DNA from: Hermatobates lingyangjiaoensis
Taxonomy: Eukaryota > Arthropoda > Insecta > Hemiptera > Hermatobatidae
Direction of reading: 5' to 3'
DNA length: 64,000 bases
NCBI GenBank assembly: GCA_026182355.1
Contig: JAPFBL010000084.1
Coordinates: 9,903,501-9,967,500, forward strand
Position numbers and translations under genes: made by a program. Numbering within the stretch: the first letter of the stretch is position 1; every line of letters begins with the position of its first letter. Of this stretch, positions 22,720 through 34,103 are shown piece by piece. The notes beneath the pieces are model-generated. The model searched no databases. It saw only the letters and a program-made list of their open reading frames with translations, and was not told where the DNA came from.

Positions 22720-25700
22720 CCAACATTGTCCTGTTAATGTGTAATCACTATTTCTAGTACACATTAATAAAGGATAACAAGTTATTTGAAATGATGTAAA
22801 TTGGTTAATTGGAAAATTAGTTTTGTTATAATTTTTTGTTTGTTTTAAATAGTCAAGTATAAAAAGTAAAGTGGAAATAGAAGAAGTTTACCTGTGATGG
22901 GTTTCTGCAGATGAACGTGCCAGTTACGAAGCTAGCAGTGTTACATTTAGCTCCTTTTCTTGCGAGGCAACAGAGGGTAATGGCTTGGTACCAAAGATTT
23001 CGATTTTTTTCTGTGCCGCTTGCTTCAAACCGTTCGATCTTTGCACATAATAATGTAAGATGTTACTGGCAGCCCTCACTGGTATGTGTTACATTTGTTG
23101 TGAACTGAACTGCATCATTCTACTTACTCCAACGGAAAGAATTGCCTTCATTTCTCGTGATTCTTCAACTTAATGAGTTCTCTAGAGAATCTGAGTCTCT
23201 AACTTCTCTTGTCTCATATGTTCCTGTCTGGGTTAAAAACAATGGATTTCAAGGCAAGTAAATTTAATTGCTTCCCTTTGAGCAGATGACTTCAAAAAGG
23301 AGATTCCATAACAAATTATGTTTGCACCATTCTACCAAGTTATTGCAAGTATCAGAAACTTTTCATAGAAAATATGAATTCTGTGCCAAGTCAGCTTTTT
23401 ATTTCTGATCCAAGTGTATATTGTGTTTTTATTGTTCAATTAATGTTACTACATTAAATACATGGAACAAGTAAGTAAATAACGTTTGCATAAAACTGTG
23501 CTCTTAAAGTCATTTGATAAACATACTGTACAAATTGTGACTTGAGAGGAGAAATTAGAACTAGTTTCAGCTGAAAATGAACTGGCTTTTGTAAGGACAA
23601 GTGTTACAAAGGAATAGTGACAATGGATAGGCATTGGTGTTTTGCATTTAACACATATGTACAGTTGATAGTCTAGCGCGCTCGAGAAGTTGAACTTCAG
23701 TCAAACATCGCTTCTACTCCGGTTTGTTTTCATTTTTCGCCGCGTTTCCGTCTAGCTTTGCTTTAGATAGATGATCAACTTGAATTATTGCTTTGCATGT
23801 TGGCTAAATTCCTAAATACATCCCTTTAGAAGTTAGCTTACTAAGATTGGATCGGCAACCAGTTATTTATTGTCAAATAGAAAATAGCATACATCCGTCA
23901 AACTGTTCCAATTGAGTCATGAAACGCCGGGTTTATGAGTCACAATGCTTTTTTTTCATTAAGAATGAAACAATGATAATTAACCACTTCTAAGTGGTTC
24001 AAATCCATAGAAGTGTTTCTTTCCAACATATCATTAATTTGTTTGATAATCAAACTAATTGACTTGAAAAATTTTGAAAATTTCAAAATATCTATTGCAT
24101 CGTTAAATGTTCCCTGCCTATCAGTTTATGTCATTTAAAATAGAATTGAACGAGAGTGTGCTGTATTATTATGTTTCTTCCACTCCGTCTCAACGACCAC
24201 CTTGTGGTACCTTTTCTTAAGAGAAGTTTCCTTTGTAAGGAGATAATATTTTTTTAAAAATTATCCAAGTCTAACATTTTTAGGTATCGGCAACATTTTC
24301 TTCTCAAAGTTTCTGTGAATGATTTCTTCATTCTTCGGAGAATTTATTTTTTTTGGAAAGCTTACTGTACCGTAACAGTGTGATTACAGTGTATTTCTAT
24401 GCAAACTACCAGGTTATATTGCAATATAAAATTTTAATGTTTATGGTAGATTTTAATTTTTGTTTAATCCCGAAAGCACTAAATTGTTTTTCTTTCCTAA
24501 GTCCATAATTAAAGGTACTTGAAATATAATAATAAACAATTTTAATTTGTCTAAATTTTATAGTATAATTTTGTAAAGTAATAAAAATTAGAAAAATAAT
24601 TTTAAGCTTGACTGTTGACGGGTTTGTTGGTAATGATTAAAGGGAATTTGTATGGCTATGAGACCGTAAGAACTTATAATTTTTAAATTATTTAAAATAA
24701 TTTCTTTAATTAGTAAATAAAAGTGAATTTTGGTTTAATTTGAGACGCCTATGATTCTTAGTGACGGCCATTGAAATATAATGTCTTGACAAAATATACA
24801 GAAATTTATGTTTTCATTTAGTACAATTTTGTAGAAGCAATAGTCAATAAAAATAGCTGAAGCCTCGGTCTAGAACTTAAAATAGGATTGCTCTCGTGTA
24901 CCGCTTATTATGGTCTTCTTTGATATTCTCTATATCACCAGACACTAAAATTACTTTTGTATTAAACAACTTCTAATTATTTTGCTTGATTTTAACTAAA
25001 ATTGGAATAAATTCAACTTTTTACATTGTTAATTTCTTCCTCTTGTGTTTGATCGTTCGAGGGAGCGATATGAAAAAACACCCTATTTTTTTTTATACGT
25101 TCCACATGCAGGTATATTTTCAAACTCTCTAGATGAATTGGTTGTAGTTGCAGAGAGGGCGGAATAACTGCAGCCGTCCCCTTGTGTACACACCTGGTGC
25201 TTTGTCCGCTCGTCTTGCCGGATCAAGCTTAGTTACCCTATCCTTGACGTCTTACCACCATACTCAGACACATGTACAATTTCAAATTCCCTGTGCTTGT
25301 TTCATATGGTAAACATCTAAGAAAGCTTTTTTTTCCCTTTTCGGTAGATTTTGTTTTAGGTCATCCGCAATCATCCGATTCAATCTGATTCTTTTTTAAG
25401 AAAAGTGCAACCTTTCAAAACGTTCAAAATTTATGTTAGTTTCCCAGACTGTTGATTTTTACCTGTTTTAATCGTAGAGCAAAAAAAATGAAGTTACTTT
25501 TACGATATAGACAAATATTGTATAAATCATTGAAATTAATTAGAGAGAATAGCCGAATTAAACCACAATAAGAATCGAAAAGGAATCTGATTCCTACAAA
25601 GTTTTGACACACAAACTGTGTCATATTCTTCTTCCGCGACCACTTTCAGTGCTTTTACAGCTACTTGCCGCATTTAGAGTGAATTTGAAAAGGTTCATAG

Positions 25701-27340
25701 AATGAATATAAAAATTTAAATATTTCAAAGAAGTCATTATTTAAATTGATTCTGGCTGATTATATTACCGTAATAATAATTTAGTGTGTTTCAAAATTAT
25801 TAAAATTTGCTTAATCTAAAAAAAAAAAAATAAATTATCTTTTCATACATATTATGTACAACGGTAAAGTCGAAACTTATGAACTAATTCATACAACTTT
25901 AAATCGGAATAGCAAAACTATTTTTTTTAAATAATGTAGTGTCATTCGGATGAATAACTTATCAATATTTATTTCTTCATTGAAGCCAGTACGTTTTACC
26001 GTTATAGTTGAATATAACTTTATGTTTTTACATTTGCAATAACCTGGTAGATAAAAAAATGAACATTATTGATTAAAAAATGGATTTCAGATTATTTTAT
26101 CGGAATATTGAAGTCTGCAAGTATATTTGAACAGTTACGTATAAATATGAAACTCCAAGTACCTTAGTTCTTACTTGACAGCTTGGTTCCTATCTGACTG
26201 CTCATGTTCAAGTACAAAATCATTAATATATTGCATTGTTGACAAACTTTTAATTGTAATTTATTAGGGACTGATCATGAGCCACTTTTACTTCCCACAA
26301 CTTTTAAAGAAATCTGGTTTTATTTTTAATAATTAAAAATTCATTTTTTTTTTAGGATGAAAAAATAGAAAAATAATTTTCCAAAATAATATGAGTAATT
26401 GAGCGATTTGTTCAGTCTTTTAGAAGGATATAAGATGAATGACACGGGCTCTGTTCATTCATCACCACTATAGAGTTCAATGCTGTAGACATCAGGCCAA
26501 TCAATATATATCTTATATAATGGCTGTAAGTTTGTTTTTTTTATTTTATGAATATTTTGTTTCATAAATTGTCGGTTAAGTAAACATATGGGCAATGCCG
26601 GCCGCGAAGCAAAAGTCTGAAGTCTAACGAATAAGTAGTTATTACAAGCCTTTCATTTATAACAGCAAATTACAAAATTTGTTTCATTTTGCTTAGCAGT
26701 TATGAGGAATGCGATTATATCAGCTGAGTGATTTAATCAACAGTCTTTATGATCTCAAATAAATTTATACATGTTTTCTCACATCAACTAACTACATATT
26801 ACTCTTAAATTCTATTTATTTGATGATTGGCAGATTACTGAGTTCAAACAAAATTTCGCTTTAATTTTGCCATTAGAATAACAGTAAATTAAAAATAAAC
26901 GATACAGTTATAAATTATGCAAAATGGTTCACTAATTATACAGTAGCAATTTTCGTAATTATATGCATTCAAAATTGTTAATATTAATTTTGATTTTATA
27001 GAAATTATTTACATATTACGCAGAGCCTCCAATTAATGATTTGTTTCAGCATATCAGTAATTTTAGTTTAGTTAAAGTTATATCATTTAAACAAACAAAC
27101 AAAAAAATCAATATTCATGAATCAGATATAAAATTTTACAGCTTAAGTCTCTTTGAAAATAAAAAATATTTATAGTAAATACATAATAGTAGGGTAGACA
27201 CAACAGAAAACACTTACTGTAATTAATATTACCGATAGGTCATCATCAGGAGAAAATTATGACAGAAAACAAACTTCTGCTTGAAATACCTAGTATAGTG
27301 TTTTGTTATGTATAGAGTTCTTTGAAGTTTTGTAGTGTGT
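22720..27340. other. hth: Intron 1, proximal part, AT-rich
   Basis: No coding exon or identifiable mobile element is seen. The interval is AT-rich with scattered A and T homopolymers. It could hold conserved enhancers, as first introns of hth-type developmental genes often do, but the sequence alone does not show it. Confidence 0.5.
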
Positions 27341-27530
27341 TAAAACCCCAACTGGATTTGGTCAAAAATCCATTTGGGGTTTTGACTCTGACGAAGACCG
27401 CTTGTTACGGTTGAAAGATCTTAGTCTTGTTTTCCCATTTCAAATTGTGGTTTGATCATTGATTGTTATTTCACGTGTTTATTTGAAATCTTTATAAATA
27501 TACTATATATATATATATATATATATAAAA
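27340..27530 (+). mobile_element. PLE-like 3' terminal segment with hammerhead-like core
   Basis: It begins with GGGGTTTTGACTCTGACGA, then AGACCG-CTTGTTA-CGGTT-GAAA (27388-27416), continues through CTTGTTTTCCCATTTC and TGATCATTGATTG, and ends with TTTCACGTGTTTATTTGAAA-type sequence and a TA run (27504-27528). The terminal pattern and the CTGANGA...GAAA core are typical of Penelope-like element ends. ACCG/CGGT forms a clean 4-bp stem. Related segments are at 14750-14932, 15222-15376, 47560-47712 and 47826-47950. Confidence 0.55.
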
Positions 27531-28234
27531 CAGATTCAATTGATTCAAACGAGATTCTACACAGACTAACGATTCAAACACAGATTCAAACGAGAGTTTG
27601 ATTTTTTATCTTGGAAAATTGACCGAACCCCGATTAGAGAACACACCTATATATATATACTTATGATGACTAACGGGCGACCGTTAAAAGGATTGAATAT
27701 TGTAAGTAAGCTCTGGAGTTCAGTTTTCATTTGTAATTTTTCCTATTTCCAAAGTACAAAATTCAAAATAAAAAAATAGCCCAACGAGAGTCGTGCAAAC
27801 CAGTTACTTCCATAGATCACTTCTATGATATGATATGAACGATGATATGCAAACGTATATTATACTACATGTTGATCAAAATATCCATCGAAGTTAGTGT
27901 TTTTTCCGATCTGTTTTGTTTTATTTTTACTCTTATGAAGTCGGGTGGTTGGACTACCATTTTCGTATTTTGAAGTGCATAAATATATATATTATTTATG
28001 CATGTGAGTTTACCGTGGTTCCTTCACGGTCTCATTTCCTCTTCTGATGACGAACATTAGTGGGTTGAAATATTTAAACTGTGTGCCAGTTTTTTTTCAT
28101 ATCATTTTATTTTGAATTCTAATTTATAATTCAATAAAAGGCAAAGACAATTCAACTGCACTTAGCAAAACTGAAACCGTAGAAACTGAGAACAAAAAAT
28201 TACACACACGGAACATAGAAAAAATTACGACGTT

Positions 28235-30650
28235 CCAGATAGACGGTCCAGAGTCGAGTGACTCGAATAATACAACTTGGACAACTTATTCCTGTTGCGG
28301 GAACGGGTTTTATGGAGGTGTTTATCAGCTATGGTAAGGCACTCTTCAATACTTTGGAAGTGAATTGGGGCCAAACTTAATAAAATTTTAATAATGGAAC
28401 ACTTATGTAAAGTGTTCGACTACACACTGTATCTGGACGTCGTACCTCTTCTTCTTTTCTAGTTTCTTCCCGACGACGAACTTCGGTTCGAAATATTGAT
28501 TCTAGTATGTGTTTCGTTGTCTTATGTGTGCTACCTATTTAACAGTCACTATATATACATATATATATAAACGAAATGCGATGCAGAAGGACTTAATATA
28601 AACTGTGACACATAGAAAGAATCTATGTCTTATTTACATGCATATTGTTAATACCACTGAGGTTAGTATGATTTATATTAGAAATAGGTAAAACCGCCAT
28701 ACCTCGTAAGATGATCTTTGAGTCGTTGGAGCGCTTTCGGACGTAGTCCATCTTCGATTGCAACAAACCTCTTGTTGCGATAGAAGATGGGCAACGTCCG
28801 AAAGCGCTCCAACAACTCTTAAGATCATCTTACGAGGTATGACGTTTTACCTATTTCTATGTCTTATTGTTACGTTTTTCTACGTGTCACAGATTATTTT
28901 AAGTTATATTATACATGGTATTTGTTGGCCTCTTATTCTTTTAAAATTTTTGTAATTAACCATTATTTCTGTCTCTTACTTTAATTTTTCTCACTATTTT
29001 ATTCTTTTACTATTACAGATTATTTTAATTAGTCATATGTCTTATGGTCTAATTTCTTTTGGTTTTATTTTATTAAGTGCATTATTTTATTGCCTTTAGT
29101 AATAATTAATAACTTATTGATTTACCGGTTTCCAGTAACTGTACTGTCCATATTGAGTGTTTGTCGTATTGTTTTTGACACTAATAATGCCCTTATATGG
29201 TGTTTCTATCCAGTTTCGCTATTAAATAGCCGTCTGAGGTTTCAATTATTCTCTATAATTTTCTCCTTACCCTTATTAATTATCAATAATTGAGAGATTC
29301 TCACTCCACTAAATTATGTTTCTTTTTAAAATTTTATTAACTTTCGCACCTATTCTCTTCCGAAAAATTAAAGAGTTTCTTACCATTGCCGATAAAAACC
29401 TCCATAAATCCCGTTCCTGTGACATGAATAAGTTTTCCAAGTTGTACTAATAGAATTTTAATTCTCAAATTTCACTGCCTTGTCAAGCATCACTACAACT
29501 CTTTCGAAACTACCAAGCATCATTACTTTACTTTCTACCTAAACAACCTGGTCCCACCTTTTCGCGAATGTAATCAGACTGAGTAATAGTAACACTTGTA
29601 ACCTCTTATCAAATCTACTGACTGTTTAAGAGGAAAGTATTCGTTCTAAAGATTTTATTTTTCTCCTGCCCCAAAAATTAACCATATTAAGCTGGTTGAG
29701 AATGTAAATATTCTGCAGGTCCTCAGGTTGAGATATTTTTGGAAATCCCATGATACTGATGAGAATGATTCTGACATGAAAATTCATAATCCTCTCATAC
29801 AGTTTACACCGCTCTCTACCCACGAACAACCCCACCCTACCCTTCTCCCACCCACTTGAAATTTGTATAACCACTTTACACCAGAAAAGTTAAACTGTTA
29901 AAAAGTTAAACTTTAAAAAGAAAAGTCAAACTAAGCCTGACTCCTTAACTCTATAAAAACCCTTCGACAACCTAACACCCCATGAGCGAAGAGCTCTTTA
30001 TAATTTCAAAAATTTAAAAGTCTAATAATTATGTCAGCAAGCATAGGATCTTCTGTTGTTCTCATGGATTATGATGATTATCAATGTGAGGCTATGAGAC
30101 AACTCAATGATCATAGATTCTATTAGCAGATACCTTCTGACTCTATCCCTAACTACCAACGCTCTTTGAATGATCTCAGTAACTTCTCTTCTCATGTCGG
30201 GCTCTCTAGTAACCATTTGTCCGTATTTATACTCAACTTTTTCCCTTGATTCATCTGCTTCCAAAAATTCACAAATCCTTTTAGGTGCCTCATACTTCTC
30301 CTCCTTTGAAACTAGTCGTTTCAAGCTGCGGGTACCTCACAGAGTGAATTTCAGCTTATATGGATGAATGTCTGCAGTATATAGTCAGGCAGCAGCCTTC
30401 ATATTGCAGATATTCATTGTACTTCATAGAACTGCTCAGAAACCTTTCAATCCCTGAATCCCTCGAATTCCCTCTCATCATGGTCACTGTATTTGTAAAC
30501 TCCTTGTATACTGCCATTGACTATGGCGTCAAAGCCTTTGGATGCTTTGCATACATTTTTGAGCAAGAGGCCTTTATCTCATTCACCTTCCTCTAATTTC
30601 CTTGTTCTTTTTGGAGTTCTCACTAATCATTAAGAGATTGATTAGCTCAG
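28235..30650 (+). mobile_element. Penelope-like element (PLE), degenerate
   Basis: PLEs encode a telomerase-related reverse transcriptase with a GIY-YIG endonuclease. On the + strand, blocks appear in family order: TIADKNLHKSRSCDM (about 29367-29430), LRLRYFW-like sequence (about 29720-29740), NLTPHERRALYNF (from 29969), GSSVVLMDYDDY with MRQLNDHRFY (about 30040-30127; the family has ADKGSxVVxMDxxDY...QLxDxxFY), LPKIHKSF (30258-30281; family LPKIHKP), a YMDECLQ...LPSYxxDT-like region (30357-30420) and NSLYTAIDYGVKA (about 30500-30538; family SLYTNIPHxxGIxA). The frame shifts near 30010 and has several stops, so it is dead. The catalytic YxDD and endonuclease regions are missing or unreadable. 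Part of the N-terminal region is also present inverted upstream at about 28250-28345. Confidence 0.85.
28677..28862. repeat. Long inverted repeat within the PLE region
   Basis: Left arm 28677-28764 and right arm about 28773-28862 share GGTAAAACNNCATACCTCG and TCGGACGT blocks in reverse complement, separated by a short loop. A 65-codon open frame crossing the right arm is not a gene. Together with the larger inversion (28250-28345 against 29365-29450), this indicates repeated inverted rearrangement of one PLE copy. Confidence 0.8.
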
Positions 30651-32064
30651 CCCTATGTGTTCTAAAATAAATTAGAAGTTTCATAAAAAAATGCAGCTGA
30701 TGTACATTATCCAACTTAAGGAAAATATTTGTAATTATCATTTGCAATTATAAATGGAGAAATTGTAAAAATATGCACCCAATCTCAACTAATAACTGCT
30801 GTCTCCACCAAGGTGCAGAACTTCCTTCTACTTTTCACTGAATTGACTTAAATGTTTGATAGAATGGCTATTGATTTGTGGCTTTATCATTGAATTTTAA
30901 TTCACTGATTAAAACAAAAAAATATCCTGTCAATACACACATATGACTTTACTCAGTGTATATACAGTTTCGTGCGATAATAATTGATAATAGCAACTGA
31001 CAGTGTACAATCCCGACTCACCGAGGACCTATGATTATTTATATGTATGCTAAACATAGAGTTGTTACCAAAATAGAACGCATAGTACGTATATATTGAG
31101 TAAAACATTAGGGAATCTCTTCTTCTGTTGTTTTTGTTGTAAATAGTTCTGTGTAATTTATTTGTAGGGTTTTTTATATTATTTTTCTATACTCTCATTT
31201 ATAATAACATTGACTGTTTATTAGAATATAGTTCTGAAAACTAGTTTTTTCAATTCAAAATCTGTTTTCTTTATTTCGCATAATTTTATGAAAGAGTTTT
31301 TTCCTGATTATGGAAATTTATTCTATCTTGTTTTTTTAATAACGTTATCCTTTGTAAGGGGTCCTGAGTATTGTGACCAAGAGTTGTACCCTTTTTACTA
31401 GGGAATGATCAATGGTAATTATCAATGAAAAATATGTAAAATATTTCTCTAATAACATCCGACGCCTCCTTTAAGGTGTAAATAATAAATTAACTTTCTT
31501 TTATATAATTTATATTATTTCTTTCCTTTCACTTCATCAACTGTGATGTGAGAAATAGTCGTGATACACATAGTTGCATTGCATGAATAATTCAACACTG
31601 TATCGTATTACACGGTATCATTACAATAATAGCTAAAGAGCCTAGAATGCCTGCTATGTACCGCGGCCATAACGGTTCTTATTGCACAAGGACATATTAT
31701 TCATACCATGAAATGTATGCAAATGACATTAAGTATATGGCGGTAAGTACGAGACTTTCTTTCTGAACCAAAAGAAAGGAAACAGTCATTCCGAGATTCA
31801 AATCCCCAAACAATCGTACTTCCAGCTATCATTCAAGCTACAAAATCCCAAAGCTCCTGTTAACCTGTAGAATACACATCTACAAATATAAGTAATTGTG
31901 TTCATAGATATAGAGGTATACAATAACAGTAAAATGAAAAAGAAATAAAGACTTAATGAATAGAATAAAACGAGAACGAGAATAGAAGTCATTCGTGGGT
32001 GACCCGAGTTACATATTTGTTTGACCTCAGTCATAATATAAATAAATATGTATAATTTAAGGAG
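30651..32064. other. hth: AT-rich intron sequence
   Basis: I see nothing beyond AT-rich unique sequence. A 78-codon minus frame at 31798-32034 has a hydrophobic, background-like composition and no supporting context. Confidence 0.5.
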
Positions 32065-34103
32065 AAAAATCTGGAGTGACCTACACTCAACTTTACTATA
32101 AGTAATTTAATATCAAATTTCTTGAGTATATAATATACGTCTCATTTAAGCATAATGTAAACATCTAAATGGGATATGATTATTAGTCTTTCATTCCTGA
32201 GGTAGTACAGATAGTGATTGAAGGATATATCAATATATAACCTTATTTTTGTACATCACACAGCTGATGCAAATAATTTCATTAGTATAACTACAGCAGT
32301 AATAACATTTTTGAAAAACCAAAGTGAACATTTCTTGATACGAAATATTCTCCTACAAGAGAACATGACTTTTGTTCAAATAGCCAGTGGATTTCTTACA
32401 TCGTTTACTTGACATCATTCTACATTGAATATTAAAGTAAAATTTTCAAATTTAAAACAGGAAAATGCCCTTATTTTCTCTGAAAAACATCATAAACATC
32501 GAAGAAAAAATGTTGTTTTAAGATGATTTATAATTAAAGATGTACGATAGTTACATTTATTAATCTCTAAACGAAAGATTTCAATTTTGAATTATCTTTT
32601 ACATTTCTGGTTTTTTATAGAATTATTATACTGGGAATTTTATGGCTTCTTAGTATTTAATAAGATCATTTTCCTTCCTCTTTGTCAAATATCATATATA
32701 CGAATTTTTTCTGAGTGAGTGTTATCCTTTTCCTGCCTTCTGTACTCTGTTATAAGTTTGCTATGAATGTATATTGAGAAAAAATATATTAGTAATTAGT
32801 TTACATACTCAAATCGAAGTCAAAGCCAGCTATTCAATATAATTTAAATCTTTTATGGTTGGGAGCTTCTAATTTTTGAAAATAATAAATATGAACTATT
32901 AGACTAGAATTGTAAAAAAAAAACTGGATATTTCTCAACAAACATAAGTCCTCTTTCTTGAGGAAAGAGTCTTTCATCACATTTAAATAGCATGGAAAGG
33001 TACTACATTCACAATGATAACGTAATTGTAACTGATATTAGGTTTTGCTCAAGAGTGCAATATATAGATTTATTAAAGCATTTTATGAAACAAATCCATT
33101 ATGCCATGGAAGACAAAGGTAATTTATTTATGTTTATTGGCAGTGATTTTTTTACATGTAACAATATTATTCCTTTTACTTCTCATATAACTCAATAAAC
33201 TATTTAAATTGTTCTTTTATAAATATCAATTTTATCTCAGTGGATTCGCTGAAAAATGTCTAATTCAATGTAAACAATGTAAAAAATATAAAAAATTCGA
33301 CAAGTATAGCAGGTGATCTCTTAGTCTAGGATAAACAAACAGTTTTTATAGCGTTATTGCTCTTTCCCGTAATTGAAACATCATGATTTTTTTCTTACGA
33401 ATTGCTAATCTTTCGTTTTTTTGGGTCAAATTTTCATTATTTTTTAATGAGCTGTTTCGCGTCAAAAAAACATTTTCTGAAAACAGAAATCGTACTGTAA
33501 CGCCCCTTTAGGGAATGTATTTTGAAAAAAAATATCTCAACTCATTCTCCACATAATGTCCTATTTTTAGGCGTAGTTTCATTTTGATCCGTCAAACAGT
33601 ATGGCTTGTATCGCTCTCACAAGGTTTGAGATTGAATTATAAGTCAAAATTTTTACACATTATTGAAAAAAAATATTTTCTGTTGTTTTAAAATTCTGAA
33701 TATATTTTTCGTTGTTCCATTTGTAACCTCAAAGATAATGTCAAAATTTCAAAACTCTAGGGTTATCAGTTTAGGAGAAATAAATGTTTTCTAAAAAACG
33801 GTTTTGGCAAAAAAAGTGACATTCTCATCATGCATAATTCTTCCCAAACAATATGGATCTTCGTCTTTATGGGGCCCATTTTTGTGTAAAATATCAACTT
33901 GATCCATCAAAGATTCTGGACCGTAGCGTGGTAACAAGCAATGCTAACACACTCACCCACCCACCCACGCACCCACACACACACAGACATCATCGAAAAA
34001 ACTTCATAAAACGACTTCTGGGACCTCAAAACATGTTTTTCCGTCAAAATCTCGAGATCAAATTTTTTCACGATCACTATACTTTACTTATAGTAAAGTA
34101 AAA
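32065..34103 (+). mobile_element. 'ACTTTACTATAAGTAA' family, full-length copy B
   Basis: Inverted partner of copy A, about 2.04 kb. It begins TCTGGAGTGACCTACACTCA then ACTTTACTATAAGTAA, and ends CTTTACTTATAGTAAAGTA. It keeps both small open frames on its + strand: 32218-32412 (64 codons, LIFVHHTADANNF) and 32992-33198 (68 codons, MERYYIHNDNV; 62 of 68 residues identical to copy A). A third open frame (33853-34101) crosses a CCCACCCA-type simple repeat and is likely spurious. The LIFVHHTAD segment faintly resembles the HAxTGCDTTS region of an arthropod transposon-associated protein family; this is tentative. Confidence 0.8.

Noticed and set aside
33853..34101. 82-codon frame at the end of copy B (and its counterpart 12738-12947 in copy A)
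   Set aside because: It runs through a CCCACCCA/CACACA simple repeat and the terminal region; no conserved protein features, despite being open in both copies.
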